Shown: positions 1-7,530 of the stretch, piece by piece | Layout: each line of letters opens with the position of its first letter | How positions within the stretch are numbered: the stretch's first letter is position 1 | Source: CAZDBA01 sp964503615 | Lineage (GTDB): Bacteria; Planctomycetota; Planctomycetia; Pirellulales; Pirellulaceae | Assembly (NCBI GenBank): GCA_964503615.1 | Contig: CAZDBA010000088.1 | Span: forward strand, 1 to 21,715 | Length of the DNA: 21,715 nucleotides | Direction of reading: 5' to 3' | The notes under the pieces: generated by a model | Told to the model about the DNA's origin: nothing | Seen by the model: the letters and a program-made list of their open reading frames with translations, nothing else | Databases searched by the model: none | Program-made: the position numbers and the translations under genes

Positions 1-61
1 ATCCATAGACGGTCGGCGCATGACTGGCGGAGCCATAGATGGCGTCGAACGATGATGCCAT
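1..61 (-). CDS. Possible 5' end of a leftward gene (partial, runs off the left edge)
   Basis: On the minus strand an ATG at 61-59 opens a frame that stays open to the left edge of the window for 20 codons (begins MASSFDAIYGSASHAP). Third codon positions are GC-rich and no rare codons occur, unlike the competing plus-strand frame at 2-55, which uses ATA twice. The same minus frame is open back to a TAG near 124, with a TTG at 85-83 as an alternative start. There is no clear Shine-Dalgarno site. It would be divergent from the kinase gene. Only 20 residues are visible, so no family can be named and it may not be a gene. Confidence 0.3.
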   Translation of the reverse strand, partial: MASSFDAIYGSASHAPTVYG

Positions 62-423
62 GGAAGCTGAGGTTCGTTTGACCAAAGGAGTTGGTTTGAT
101 CGAAGCGGTTGGGGCTGTTCGCTAAGAGTCTTAAATATCGAAGTGATGTAGCGAGCATATCGTTCGATGAAGCAACACACGGGCTATGGGCGGCTGATCA
201 TTGACTTGGAAGAGTGTGATCGATTAAACATTTCTAGGGAAGTAAATTTCGTTGAACTTGCGTTTTGCGGAATCTCGACCTTAAAGCTGCCTGTGAACTA
301 GATTAGTGGCTATCAAATGTGCAGCTCTCTTGTTCGGCCTATAATTTTTGCTGATACTTTCCCCTTGGGGAACGAATTGGATTTTCAGCGTGGGATGCAA
401 AAGGCAGCCAGCAATTCGCCACA
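62..423. other. Intergenic region upstream of the kinase gene
   Basis: About 360 bases with no credible reading frame on either strand. If the leftward frame at 1-61 is real, this is a divergent promoter region. A weak promoter-like pair is noted separately at 330-358. I see no strong inverted repeat, RNA gene or mobile-element end. Confidence 0.5.
330..358 (+). promoter_or_regulatory. Weak sigma70-like promoter candidate for the kinase gene
   Basis: TTGTTC at 330-335 and GATACT at 353-358 are separated by exactly 17 bases. Matches to consensus are 3/6 and 4/6. A start near 365 would give a leader of about 60 bases before the TTG at 424. This quality of match occurs often by chance. Confidence 0.2.
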
Positions 424-1926
424 TTGTGGTTTTGGGGTGATTTCATCGAATCGGATGCGAATAAGATAACGAAGGCCGCGTCTGATGATCCCTCCGTTGA
501 CCGAGCTGAGGAGATGTGGAGCGCAGCCGCGCTGATTCCTAATCATGGTCACCGCATCGGAGATTACGAAATCATACGGCCGGTTGGTCAAGGTGGTTTT
601 GGAATTGTTTATCTTGCCTACGACCTACAACAAAATCGAAACGTGGCGCTTAAGTTGCCACGCATGGATACCATTGCGAATCAGGACCGGAGAGATCGGT
701 TTGAGCGAGAAGCACAGATTTGTGCCGATTTGGATCATCCGGCGATCGTGCAAGTTCACGAAGCAAAGCTGAATGTTGCCACGCCGTACATCGCTTCGGC
801 CTATTACCCCGGTCCTGATCTTGGAGCTTGGCTGAGCCACCGTGGCCAACCGGTTCCCTGGCGACAAGCGGTTGAGTTTATCGTTCAACTGGCGGATGCG
901 GTTCAATACGCACATGACCGTGGTGTGATTCATCGAGATCTAAAGCCATCAAACATTTTGTTGGCGTTCAAAGAGACGAATCCCGAGAAACAGGAAAACA
1001 CTTGGGAGCGATGTGGTTTAGAGGACTTTCAACCAAAACTAACCGACTTTGGAATGGCCAAATCGCTTGTCGAAGAACAAGTCAACACTCGGTCGAGTAT
1101 GTTAGTCGGCACTCCCTTGTACATGGCACCGGAGCACTTTGACGGATCCGAAGCGAACTCGCCAGCTGCGGCCGTCGACATTTATGCGTTGGGCTGTCTG
1201 TTGTTCGAGGTGGTAACGGGCAAAGCTCCGTTTGCAGGCGGATCTTACTTGGAGGTCGTAGAGGCGGTTCGCATCTCGCCAGCACCGCGTTTGTTGGAAA
1301 CGAATCTGGATGTTCCCAAAGAGCTGGATACCATTTGTAGAATCTGCCTGGAAAAAGAGCCCAAGAATCGTTATTCGTCTGTTGCGGAGTTGACCAGCGA
1401 CTTGCAAAACTGCTTGACTGGAAAACAGATTGCGGGCCGCCCACCGAGCGTTTGGCAGCGTTTTCAAACGTGGACTCGACATCCGGTGCGGATCTTGCAG
1501 GCGGGGCTTTACACCTTCGTGATTCATTTGGTGTTAATGGTTTGGGTGTTGTTCGCCACCTCGCTCACGATTCTCCAACCAAGTCTGTTCTCGAAATTCG
1601 ATATCGACAGTTCCGGGTTCTCGCAGTTGTATGCGGATGCGGCTTTCATCGTTCTGACCATGCACTTGCCGATGATCATCATCGGCTGGCAAACGCGTAT
1701 GGGTCGAGGTTGGGCGGTTTGTTCAGGCGCCATTTTATCCATCATTTGTATCATCCCGCCGCTACTGTTATGTCTTGGGAAGATTGAAATGTTTGCTGAT
1801 GTGTATCGAAATTCAGAGTACCACCGTCTCGCGATGGCAGCGTTGATCTTTATTCTAATGACGTTTCAGTTGGCGTTTTATGCAATAGCACTGATTGCCC
1901 ATTGCAGAAAAACGCCCAGAGGCTAA
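424..1926 (+). CDS. Membrane-anchored serine/threonine protein kinase (Hanks type)
   Basis: Transfers phosphate from ATP to Ser/Thr on partner proteins; the kinase domain should face the cytoplasm. Seen: glycine loop GQGGFG (residues 55-60), ATP lysine in VALK (K77), catalytic HRDLKPSN (170-177), metal-binding DFG (208-210), APE (235-237) and a complete C-lobe to about residue 335. After it come four hydrophobic stretches, about 363-382, 403-420, 434-452 and 470-492, giving a multi-pass C-terminal membrane module instead of the PASTA or single-pass sensors of other phyla. Such kinases are abundant in planctomycetes. The start is uncertain: TTG at 424 is the only start after the in-frame stop at 352, but ATG at 514 (residue 31) keeps the whole kinase domain. 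The gene appears monocistronic. Substrates are not indicated by its neighbours. Confidence 0.93.
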   Translation: MWFWGDFIESDANKITKAASDDPSVDRAEEMWSAAALIPNHGHRIGDYEIIRPVGQGGFGIVYLAYDLQQNRNVALKLPRMDTIANQDRRDRFEREAQICADLDHPAIVQVHEAKLNVATPYIASAYYPGPDLGAWLSHRGQPVPWRQAVEFIVQLADAVQYAHDRGVIHRDLKPSNILLAFKETNPEKQENTWERCGLEDFQPKLTDFGMAKSLVEEQVNTRSSMLVGTPLYMAPEHFDGSEANSPAAAVDIYALGCLLFEVVTGKAPFAGGSYLEVVEAVRISPAPRLLETNLDVPKELDTICRICLEKEPKNRYSSVAELTSDLQNCLTGKQIAGRPPSVWQRFQTWTRHPVRILQAGLYTFVIHLVLMVWVLFATSLTILQPSLFSKFDIDSSGFSQLYADAAFIVLTMHLPMIIIGWQTRMGRGWAVCSGAILSIICIIPPLLLCLGKIEMFADVYRNSEYHRLAMAALIFILMTFQLAFYAIALIAHCRKTPRG

Positions 1927-1956
1927 CCGCTGATCGATAGGTTGCACACGGCTCAG

Positions 1957-1975
1957 CGGGAGCTTCGTCCTCCCG
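1957..1975. repeat. Short perfect hairpin, repeat-like, downstream of the kinase gene
   Basis: CGGGAG (1957-1962) and CTCCCG (1970-1975) form a 6-bp stem around a 7-base loop, 31 bases after the kinase stop. There is no T-tract after it, so a classical intrinsic terminator is unlikely. Sequences of this style recur between genes in planctomycete genomes as far as I recall, but I cannot count copies here. Confidence 0.45.
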
Positions 1976-2152
1976 AAACGATGACAACTTGGAACGATTA
2001 TCCGGAAAGCATCCCCTAGACCGCTTGGTAAACGAATCTGTTTGCGGCAGATTTAGAACTCTGTGATTACGAAGAAGGTATACACTACCGTGGGCAGGAG
2101 GCTCAGCCATATTGGCGTTGAACAACGGACTTTCGCATGCAACCTATTCGTC

Positions 2153-2157
2153 AGGAG
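2153..2157 (+). promoter_or_regulatory. Ribosome binding site selecting the 2163 start
   Basis: AGGAG ends five bases before the ATG at 2163. The in-frame TTG at 2112 has no comparable site, so this supports the shorter 120-residue product. Confidence 0.55.
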
Positions 2158-2162
2158 CTCCG

Positions 2163-2525
2163 ATGCCCTCCCCTACTCAACCGAACTCTGCTCAATCGTC
2201 AGATGTTCCTACACGAAAATTCTACGCTCGATCTGGCGAAGTAAAATGGGCCATTCTTGCGACCGACGTCAATGTCGCCGCGCTACGATTCATCCAAAAG
2301 GCTTTGGGCGATTGCATGATCGCAGGGAAAAAGCCGGTCAACAACGACTTTAAATTGGTGGATGAACAAGCGTTGAAGCTTGCGACTGCTCGTCTGGAAC
2401 CCAAAATCATGATCAGCGAAGCTGGGTTCTCTCGTAGCGAAGCGGGAATGTTTGCTACTCGGGTCGTGATCAAACGTTGGCGCGATCAGATCACTGCGCT
2501 GGAAACCTTGATTCGCAAAAGCTAG
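2163..2525 (+). CDS. Conserved-looking small hypothetical protein
   Basis: Predicted 120 residues from ATG 2163, chosen over an in-frame TTG at 2112 because AGGAG precedes it at good spacing. The first 20 or so residues are rich in Pro, Ser, Thr and Gln and probably disordered. From about residue 25 it becomes a compact, soluble-looking alpha/beta chain (KWAILATDVNVAALRFIQKA, then ISEAGFSRSEAGMFATRVVI and a basic C-terminal helix). No signal peptide, membrane segment, metal motif or catalytic motif is visible. I do not recognise the family. It stands alone between the kinase gene and the convergent sdh operon, with hairpin repeats on both sides. Codon usage resembles the neighbours, so it is probably a real gene. 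Confidence 0.7.
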   Translation: MPSPTQPNSAQSSDVPTRKFYARSGEVKWAILATDVNVAALRFIQKALGDCMIAGKKPVNNDFKLVDEQALKLATARLEPKIMISEAGFSRSEAGMFATRVVIKRWRDQITALETLIRKS

Positions 2526-2556
2526 CCTGTCGAACTGAAATGAATAGCTCGTAGTA

Positions 2557-2597
2557 CCGCCTTCAGGCGGAATTCTGGCTAAAGCCGGTAAAAACCG
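2557..2597. repeat. Cluster of three small hairpins between convergent genes (REP-like)
   Basis: Three adjacent dyads lie in the gap between the hypothetical gene and sdhB: CCGCCT/AGGCGG (2557-2570, 2-base loop), GGCT/AGCC (2577-2586) and CGGT/ACCG (2586-2597, A4 loop). The arrangement resembles REP-type intergenic elements and could act as a bidirectional terminator or mRNA stabiliser for the convergent transcripts. Copies elsewhere in the genome cannot be checked from this window. Confidence 0.5.
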
Positions 2598-2653
2598 CTC
2601 AGGTTGGACGGGCATCTAGAACACAGATTGAAAACTCAACCTGCCCGCAAGTT

Positions 2654-3430
2654 TTACTGCGAGTGCATTTTGCCTCGAGGGTCGATCGGTTTGGTCAATG
2701 TCGCTTGTAGGTAATCAGAGTTCATTCTTCCGATGAATGCGATGCTGATCCCTTTTGGGCATTGGGCTTCGCATTCAGCATAGTTTCGGCAGGATCCAAA
2801 CCCTTCTTCTTCCATCTGCTGGACCATCGCTTCGGCTCGTTCGAAACGTTCTGGTTGACCTTGTGGCAACATTCCCAAGTGCGAAACTTTCGCAGCGGTG
2901 AATAGCATCGCAGAGCTGTTTGGGCAGGCCGCAACGCAAGCGCCGCAGCCGATACAACTGGCAGCATCCAAAGCCGTTTCGGCTGTGGTGGGCTCAATAG
3001 GAATTGAGTTCGGTTCCGGCTTGGGCCCAGAGTGGTTGCTGATAAAGCCTCCCGCCTGGATGATTCGATCGAATGCAGAACGGTCGACGATCAGATCTTT
3101 GATGACCGGAAACGCCTTGGCGCGCCAAGGTTCGATGTAGATCTGGGCACCGTCGTTAAAATGTCGCATATACAATTGGCAGGTTGTCGTTTCCCGTTTC
3201 GGGCCGTGTGCTTCGCCGTTGATCACCATCGAGCACATGCCGCAAACGCCTTCACGGCAATCGTGATCAAACGCGATCGGTTCTTCGCCATCGGTAATCA
3301 ATTTTTCGTTCAGCAAGTCCAGCATTTCCAGAAACGATGCGTCTGCTGGAACCCCGTCAATGTCATAAGCTGCCATTTTTCCGGTATCGGAACGTGAGCC
3401 TTGCCGCCAAACGTGTACTTTAAATTTCAT
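2654..3430 (-). CDS. sdhB: Succinate dehydrogenase/fumarate reductase iron-sulfur subunit
   Basis: Carries electrons from the flavoprotein through three Fe-S clusters to the membrane subunit. The 258-residue length is usual for the family. Seen: the [2Fe-2S] loop CREGVCGMC with C58, C63 and C66, plus C84; the motif CIGCGACVAACP (159-170) supplying C159, C162 and C165 for [4Fe-4S] together with C224; and C169, C214 and C220 for the [3Fe-4S] cluster near the quinone. All expected cysteines are present. The ATG overlaps the sdhA stop in ATGA (3427-3430), indicating translational coupling. It is the last gene of sdhC-sdhA-sdhB. Direction of catalysis (succinate oxidation or fumarate reduction) cannot be decided from this subunit alone. 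Confidence 0.96.
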   Translation of the reverse strand: MKFKVHVWRQGSRSDTGKMAAYDIDGVPADASFLEMLDLLNEKLITDGEEPIAFDHDCREGVCGMCSMVINGEAHGPKRETTTCQLYMRHFNDGAQIYIEPWRAKAFPVIKDLIVDRSAFDRIIQAGGFISNHSGPKPEPNSIPIEPTTAETALDAASCIGCGACVAACPNSSAMLFTAAKVSHLGMLPQGQPERFERAEAMVQQMEEEGFGSCRNYAECEAQCPKGISIAFIGRMNSDYLQATLTKPIDPRGKMHSQ

Positions 3431-5343
3431 GATTTGTAGTTCCTTGTCGCCAATGGCAATGCGTCAAAAGACAGTGCTTCTTTGTGTAGTTCAGGTTGGA
3501 CGCCTTCGCCCTTATATTCAAAAACGCTGATGAATGAGAAATTCTCATCGTCTCTTTTTGCTTCGCCCTCTGGAGTTTGATGTTCCTCTCGCAGGTGACA
3601 CCCGCAAGACTCATCACGCAGTAGTGCGTCGCGACACATGAGTTCGCCGAAATCCAAAAAGTCTGCAACACGTCCGGCGTGTTCCAAAGATTGATTCAGT
3701 TGGCCAGTACCGCCAGGTATTTTCAAATCGCTCCAGAATTGGTCTCGCAATTCAGGGATCTTTTTAAGTCCCTCTTCGAGTAGTTTTTCGTTTCGCGAGA
3801 TCCCACAGTGTTCCCACATGATTTTTCCAAGCTCCCGGTGGAACGAATTGGTAGAGCGAGTTCCACCAATCGACATCAATCGGTCGATTTGGGTTTTCAC
3901 TTCCTCTTCGACTTTTGCAAACTGGGGATGGCTGGTGTCGATTTCACCTGGGGTCCGCGATCCGAGGTAATTACCGATCGTGACCGGAACGATAAAGTAA
4001 CCATCGGCAAGGCACTGCATCAGCGAGCTGGCACCCAATCGGTTTGCACCATGGTCAGCAAAGTTTGCTTCGCCGGCTGCGAACAGCCCTGGGATTGAAC
4101 TCATCAAGTTGTAATCGACCCACAGTCCGCCCATCGTATAGTGAACCGCAGGGTAGATTCGCATTGGCGTTTTGGTTGGATCGTCAGCGGTAATCCGTTC
4201 GTACATCTCGAACAGGTTCGCGTATTTGGATTCGACCGCTTCTTTGCCCTTCTGCTTGATGGCTTCAGCGAAATCGAGATAAACGCCGTAGCCGGTGGGA
4301 CCGACGCCCAGTCCTTTATCGCAAACGTCTTTTGCGTTGCGAGCTGCAACATCGCGTGGGACCAAGTTTCCAAATGCGGGGTAGCGTTCCTCGAGGTAGT
4401 AGTAACGTTCCTCTTCCGGGATATCTGCCGGAGCCCGAGTTTCGTCCGCTGCACGTGGCACCCAAATACGTCCATCGTTACGCAACGACTCACTCATCAA
4501 AGTCAGCTTGGATTGGTAGTCACCTGAGGCTGGGATCGAGGTTGGGTGAATCTGGGTGAAGCAAGGATTGGCAAAGCCAGCACCACGCTTGTAGGCTCGA
4601 AACGCTGCAGTGACGTTGCAGTTTTTGGCGTTGGTCGACAAGTAGAATACGTTGCCGTAACCTCCAGTTGCCATCACAACGGCGTCGGCTGCGTGGCGGG
4701 TGATTTCGCCCGTTTCCAAATTGCGAACAATGATTCCGCGTGTTTCGCCGTCGATGACGACCAAGTCCATCATTTCGGCGCGGGTATGCATCTTGACCGT
4801 CTTTTTTGCGATCTGCTCTTCCAGAGCTGAAAATGCACCCAGCAACAATTGTTGCCCGGTTTCGCCACGACAGTAAAACGTTCGTTCGACCAAAACTCCG
4901 CCGAACGACCGGTTAGCAAGTTTCCCGCCGTACTCGCGGGCGAACGGAACGCCTTGCGCAACGGCTTGATCGATGATCGCTGTGCTCAGTTCGGCCAAGC
5001 GATAGACGTTTTGTTCTCGAGCACGATAGTCACCGCCTTTTTGCGTATCGTAAAACAGACGCCAAGTCGAATCGCCATCGTTACGATAGTTCTTGGACGC
5101 ATTGATCCCACCTTGAGCTGCAATGCTGTGCGCTCGGCGAGGAGAGTCTTGAAAGCAAAAACACTCAACGTTGTACCCCATTGCGCCCATCGAAGCGGCT
5201 GCCGATGCACCGGCCAATCCGCTGCCGATCACAATGACTTTGTACTTGGGGCGGTTCTTGGGGCCGACCAGTTTTAAGTTGTTTTTGTGGCTTGTCCAAG
5301 CGTCCTCGATCGGGCCACTTGGTGTTTTGGCGTCCAGTTTCAT
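3427..5343 (-). CDS. sdhA: Succinate dehydrogenase/fumarate reductase flavoprotein subunit
   Basis: Catalytic subunit that oxidises succinate to fumarate with covalently bound FAD on the cytoplasmic face of the membrane. Length 638 residues. Seen: N-terminal dinucleotide fold GSGLAG (40-45); RRAHSIAAQGG (69-79) containing H72, the expected covalent FAD ligand; capping-domain and active-site elements IHPTSIP (H266), VPRDVA (R330), AVHYTMGG (H401) and GANRLGASSL (R435). The protein is complete, with the C-terminal helical domain. It resembles the form found in sdhCAB operons with a single di-haem cytochrome b subunit rather than the four-subunit E. coli type. It lies 135 bases downstream of sdhC; that spacer contains two small hairpins. 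It ends in a 4-base overlap with sdhB. Confidence 0.96.
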   Translation of the reverse strand: MKLDAKTPSGPIEDAWTSHKNNLKLVGPKNRPKYKVIVIGSGLAGASAAASMGAMGYNVECFCFQDSPRRAHSIAAQGGINASKNYRNDGDSTWRLFYDTQKGGDYRAREQNVYRLAELSTAIIDQAVAQGVPFAREYGGKLANRSFGGVLVERTFYCRGETGQQLLLGAFSALEEQIAKKTVKMHTRAEMMDLVVIDGETRGIIVRNLETGEITRHAADAVVMATGGYGNVFYLSTNAKNCNVTAAFRAYKRGAGFANPCFTQIHPTSIPASGDYQSKLTLMSESLRNDGRIWVPRAADETRAPADIPEEERYYYLEERYPAFGNLVPRDVAARNAKDVCDKGLGVGPTGYGVYLDFAEAIKQKGKEAVESKYANLFEMYERITADDPTKTPMRIYPAVHYTMGGLWVDYNLMSSIPGLFAAGEANFADHGANRLGASSLMQCLADGYFIVPVTIGNYLGSRTPGEIDTSHPQFAKVEEEVKTQIDRLMSIGGTRSTNSFHRELGKIMWEHCGISRNEKLLEEGLKKIPELRDQFWSDLKIPGGTGQLNQSLEHAGRVADFLDFGELMCRDALLRDESCGCHLREEHQTPEGEAKRDDENFSFISVFEYKGEGVQPELHKEALSFDALPLATRNYKS

Positions 5344-5392
5344 ATCAGTAATCGACTAAGTTTGCTTGTTAGTTTTAGATTCAAAATTGATT

Positions 5393-5455
5393 TGCGTTTT
5401 TACGCAGGCAGGACCGGCGATGACTGGCAGTCTTGCTCAAACGGCTAAGTTTGAG
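5393..5455 (-). other. Two small hairpins in the sdhC-sdhA spacer
   Basis: TGCGT/ACGCA with a 4-base loop (5393-5406) and CTCAAAC/GTTTGAG with a 6-base loop (5436-5455) lie in the 135-base spacer between sdhC and sdhA. They could be RNA processing or stability elements that set the subunit ratio. Neither has a clear T-tract in the direction of transcription, so termination is not implied. Confidence 0.35.
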
Positions 5456-5478
5456 GTCGGTCGCCTATGCTCAGAGCG

Positions 5479-6255
5479 TCAATGATTCGACAACAGTTTG
5501 ATGGGATACTCGTATTCTTCTGGGCTCGGTAATATCCCGCTCATGAACGCGAGCGGAACCACTGCGAATCCGATTGCCAACGCGATCGCTCCGATGACTG
5601 CGAAACTTCTGAGCATTTTATTTCGGTCAGGATTGTCTAGTCCCAAAGTTTGGAACAGACTCCAGATTCCGTGATACAGGTGAAAAGCGATCACGACCAT
5701 CATTAGCGTGTAACCCAAAGCCACCCACCACTTGGCGAACGAGCTGCTCAGGTTGCTGTAAACTGCCCCTTCTTTGAACTCGCCCAATTGAATGGTGCCA
5801 GTCGTAAAGTGCAGAATGTGAAAGACAACAAACCCAAGGATCGCGAATCCGGAGAACATCATGTACTGGGCCGATAGGGAGGCTGCCGCTTTGTTACTGC
5901 GAACGTAGCCAATCGGCCGAGCCGCCTTGCTTTGCGCCGCCAGTTGGGTCACGACGACAACGTGCAGGATCAGAGCGATCAGAAGAACAGTTCGGGCAAT
6001 CCAAAGACCCATATGCGATGGAAGAACGGGAGCTCCTGCTTCTCTCAGGAAGTGACCGTACTCGTCAATATGCGGGATGTTGTATTCGACTTCTTCTCCG
6101 GCATCATTAACAGCCGTTTTCACTGAGGTGCCAGTAAAGACTTTTAAGCTGCCCGCCATGTGTCCGACGAGAAAGCCAAATAAGATCAATCCAGTCACGG
6201 CGGCGATGAATTTTTTGCCGATCGAGGAGGAGTACAGACTAAATATTCGATTCAT
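5479..6255 (-). CDS. sdhC: Succinate dehydrogenase cytochrome b558 subunit
   Basis: Membrane anchor that binds haem b and passes electrons from the Fe-S subunit to quinone. 258 residues with five predicted membrane helices at about 18-38, 85-107, 131-152, 178-202 and 217-240. Histidines in or next to the helices (H32, H98, H146/H149, H192/H195) fit the two axial pairs of a di-haem cytochrome b, as in the B. subtilis and Bacteroidetes-type enzymes. The N-terminal SSIGKKFIAAVTGLIL is typical of the sdhC_b558 family. First gene of the sdhCAB operon; this gene order fits the single-subunit anchor type, so no sdhD is expected. No Shine-Dalgarno site is evident. The loop after helix 1 (about 42-80) is rather long and acidic. 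Confidence 0.93.
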   Translation of the reverse strand: MNRIFSLYSSSIGKKFIAAVTGLILFGFLVGHMAGSLKVFTGTSVKTAVNDAGEEVEYNIPHIDEYGHFLREAGAPVLPSHMGLWIARTVLLIALILHVVVVTQLAAQSKAARPIGYVRSNKAAASLSAQYMMFSGFAILGFVVFHILHFTTGTIQLGEFKEGAVYSNLSSSFAKWWVALGYTLMMVVIAFHLYHGIWSLFQTLGLDNPDRNKMLRSFAVIGAIALAIGFAVVPLAFMSGILPSPEEYEYPIKLLSNH

Positions 6256-6622
6256 TCTTGATCGCGAAAGGTTAACTTGTCACAGATATTGGGATACGTT
6301 TGTAAACATATTTTACTTGGTCTAATTGTCGCCGTTTTTGACACAAAATAACACCGGGAACTTAGCCAGTTCCCCAATGTTCCCTAAAAAACGTCGAAAC
6401 CAACTGAACCGCGGCAAGCGACCCTAATTCGGTGTAGTTGGCCGTTGCAGTTCCATTTCCATTTATCGGCTATAACCGTATTTGACTCGTGGCAATAACC
6501 TTTTGGTTAGCCATTCCAACGGAAAGAAGTCCCTGTTTTGAGTATAATCACGTTTTCTAGAGGCAGAACGAATCTTAGGGCAGGATGAACTGCTCAAACT
6601 CGTTTCTGGACCTGCGAATTTA
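6256..6622. other. Divergent intergenic region between sdhC and kdsB
   Basis: 367 bases with no credible gene. It should hold the promoters for the leftward sdh operon and the rightward kdsB-pyrG group. Visible dyads are GGGAAC/GTTCCC (6356-6374, 7-base loop, followed by another GTTCCC nearby) and TAACC/GGTTA (6496-6509, T4 loop). A TATAAT is at 6543-6548. I see no recognised operator or riboswitch. Confidence 0.5.
6543..6548 (+). promoter_or_regulatory. Possible -10 element upstream of kdsB
   Basis: A perfect TATAAT lies 74 bases before the kdsB ATG. No good -35 match is found 16-18 bases upstream, so the assignment is weak. Confidence 0.25.
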
Positions 6623-7384
6623 ATGGCCACTGAAAAGCTACCAAAATCTGTAATATTGATTCCGGCAAGGTTGGAATCTACACGCTTGCCCGAAAAACTT
6701 TTGCTCGATCGGACCGGAAAATCGGTGATCGAGCACACTTATGAGGCAGCTTCCCAAAGTGAACTGGCGACGGAAGTGATCGTGGCGACCGATAGCCGTA
6801 AAATCGCCGACTGTGTGCGAGAGTTTGGTGGTAAAGTCGTTAATACACGCGCGGACCACACCAGCGGCTCTTCCCGGGTCGCGGAGGCTGCTGAATCACT
6901 CGATGCCGAAATCGTAGTCAATGTTCAGGGAGATGAGCCCGAACTTTCTGGTGGGGCAATCGACGCGGCGATCAAGATTTTGGCGGCTAGTCCAACAGCG
7001 GTCATTTCCACCTTGGCGACCCCAATCCGGACTGAAGAACAGCTGTTGGACAAATCGGTTGTGAAAGTTGTTTTTGACCGGCAGGGAAAAGCACTTTATT
7101 TCAGCCGGAGCCCAATCCCCTGCCCTCGCGAATGGGACCAAGGTTTGCTGAATGCGACACCTGTGACTTTCTATCAGCATGTCGGACTGTACGCTTATCG
7201 AAAATCGTTTTTAGCCGAAATGGTGGAATTGCCCTCGGCGGTTTGTGAAAAGGTGGAGTCGTTGGAGCAGCTGAGGTTTCTCGATTCCGGATTCGGGATT
7301 CAAGTCGGAATTGTTAAAGATCACGTGACCGGAATTGACACCCCCGAGGATTACGAAGCGTTTGTCAGACGAATGAATTCCTGA
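6623..7384 (+). CDS. kdsB: 3-deoxy-manno-octulosonate cytidylyltransferase (CMP-Kdo synthetase)
   Basis: Activates Kdo with CTP to CMP-Kdo for lipopolysaccharide inner-core assembly; cytoplasmic. 253 residues, normal for the family. Seen: the N-terminal nucleotide-binding signature IPARLESTRLPEKLLLD (13-29), DHTSGSSR (78-85), the catalytic VQGDEP (101-106), the C-terminal VESLEQLR (211-218) and GIDTPEDYE (237-245). Its presence implies an outer membrane with Kdo-containing lipopolysaccharide or a related glycan. pyrG follows 146 bases downstream in the same direction and supplies the CTP substrate, a combination seen in other Gram-negative genomes. No Shine-Dalgarno site precedes the ATG, but the start fits family alignments because the signature begins 12 residues in. 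Confidence 0.95.
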   Translation: MATEKLPKSVILIPARLESTRLPEKLLLDRTGKSVIEHTYEAASQSELATEVIVATDSRKIADCVREFGGKVVNTRADHTSGSSRVAEAAESLDAEIVVNVQGDEPELSGGAIDAAIKILAASPTAVISTLATPIRTEEQLLDKSVVKVVFDRQGKALYFSRSPIPCPREWDQGLLNATPVTFYQHVGLYAYRKSFLAEMVELPSAVCEKVESLEQLRFLDSGFGIQVGIVKDHVTGIDTPEDYEAFVRRMNS

Positions 7385-7530
7385 TAACATCGGAGCAGAG
7401 ATTCGATGGCAACGGAAGCCTCGATTCGGACCTGTTTTCGCTGTCACCTGCCGAACGTTTCTTTGTCGCATTTCTCGCTTTTTCGTGCTTCTTTTTAAAG
7501 TTCCAATTTTAGAAACCAACTTTTGAACTT

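Noticed and set aside
2..55. Plus-strand tail of a gene ending at 55
   Set aside because: Only 17 codons with two ATA; the minus-strand frame over the same bases looks more like coding sequence, although that is also weak.
7440..7530. Pyrimidine-rich leader before pyrG as a CTP-sensing element
   Set aside because: No GGGC-type start site, attenuator stem or leader peptide of the known pyrG mechanisms is visible.
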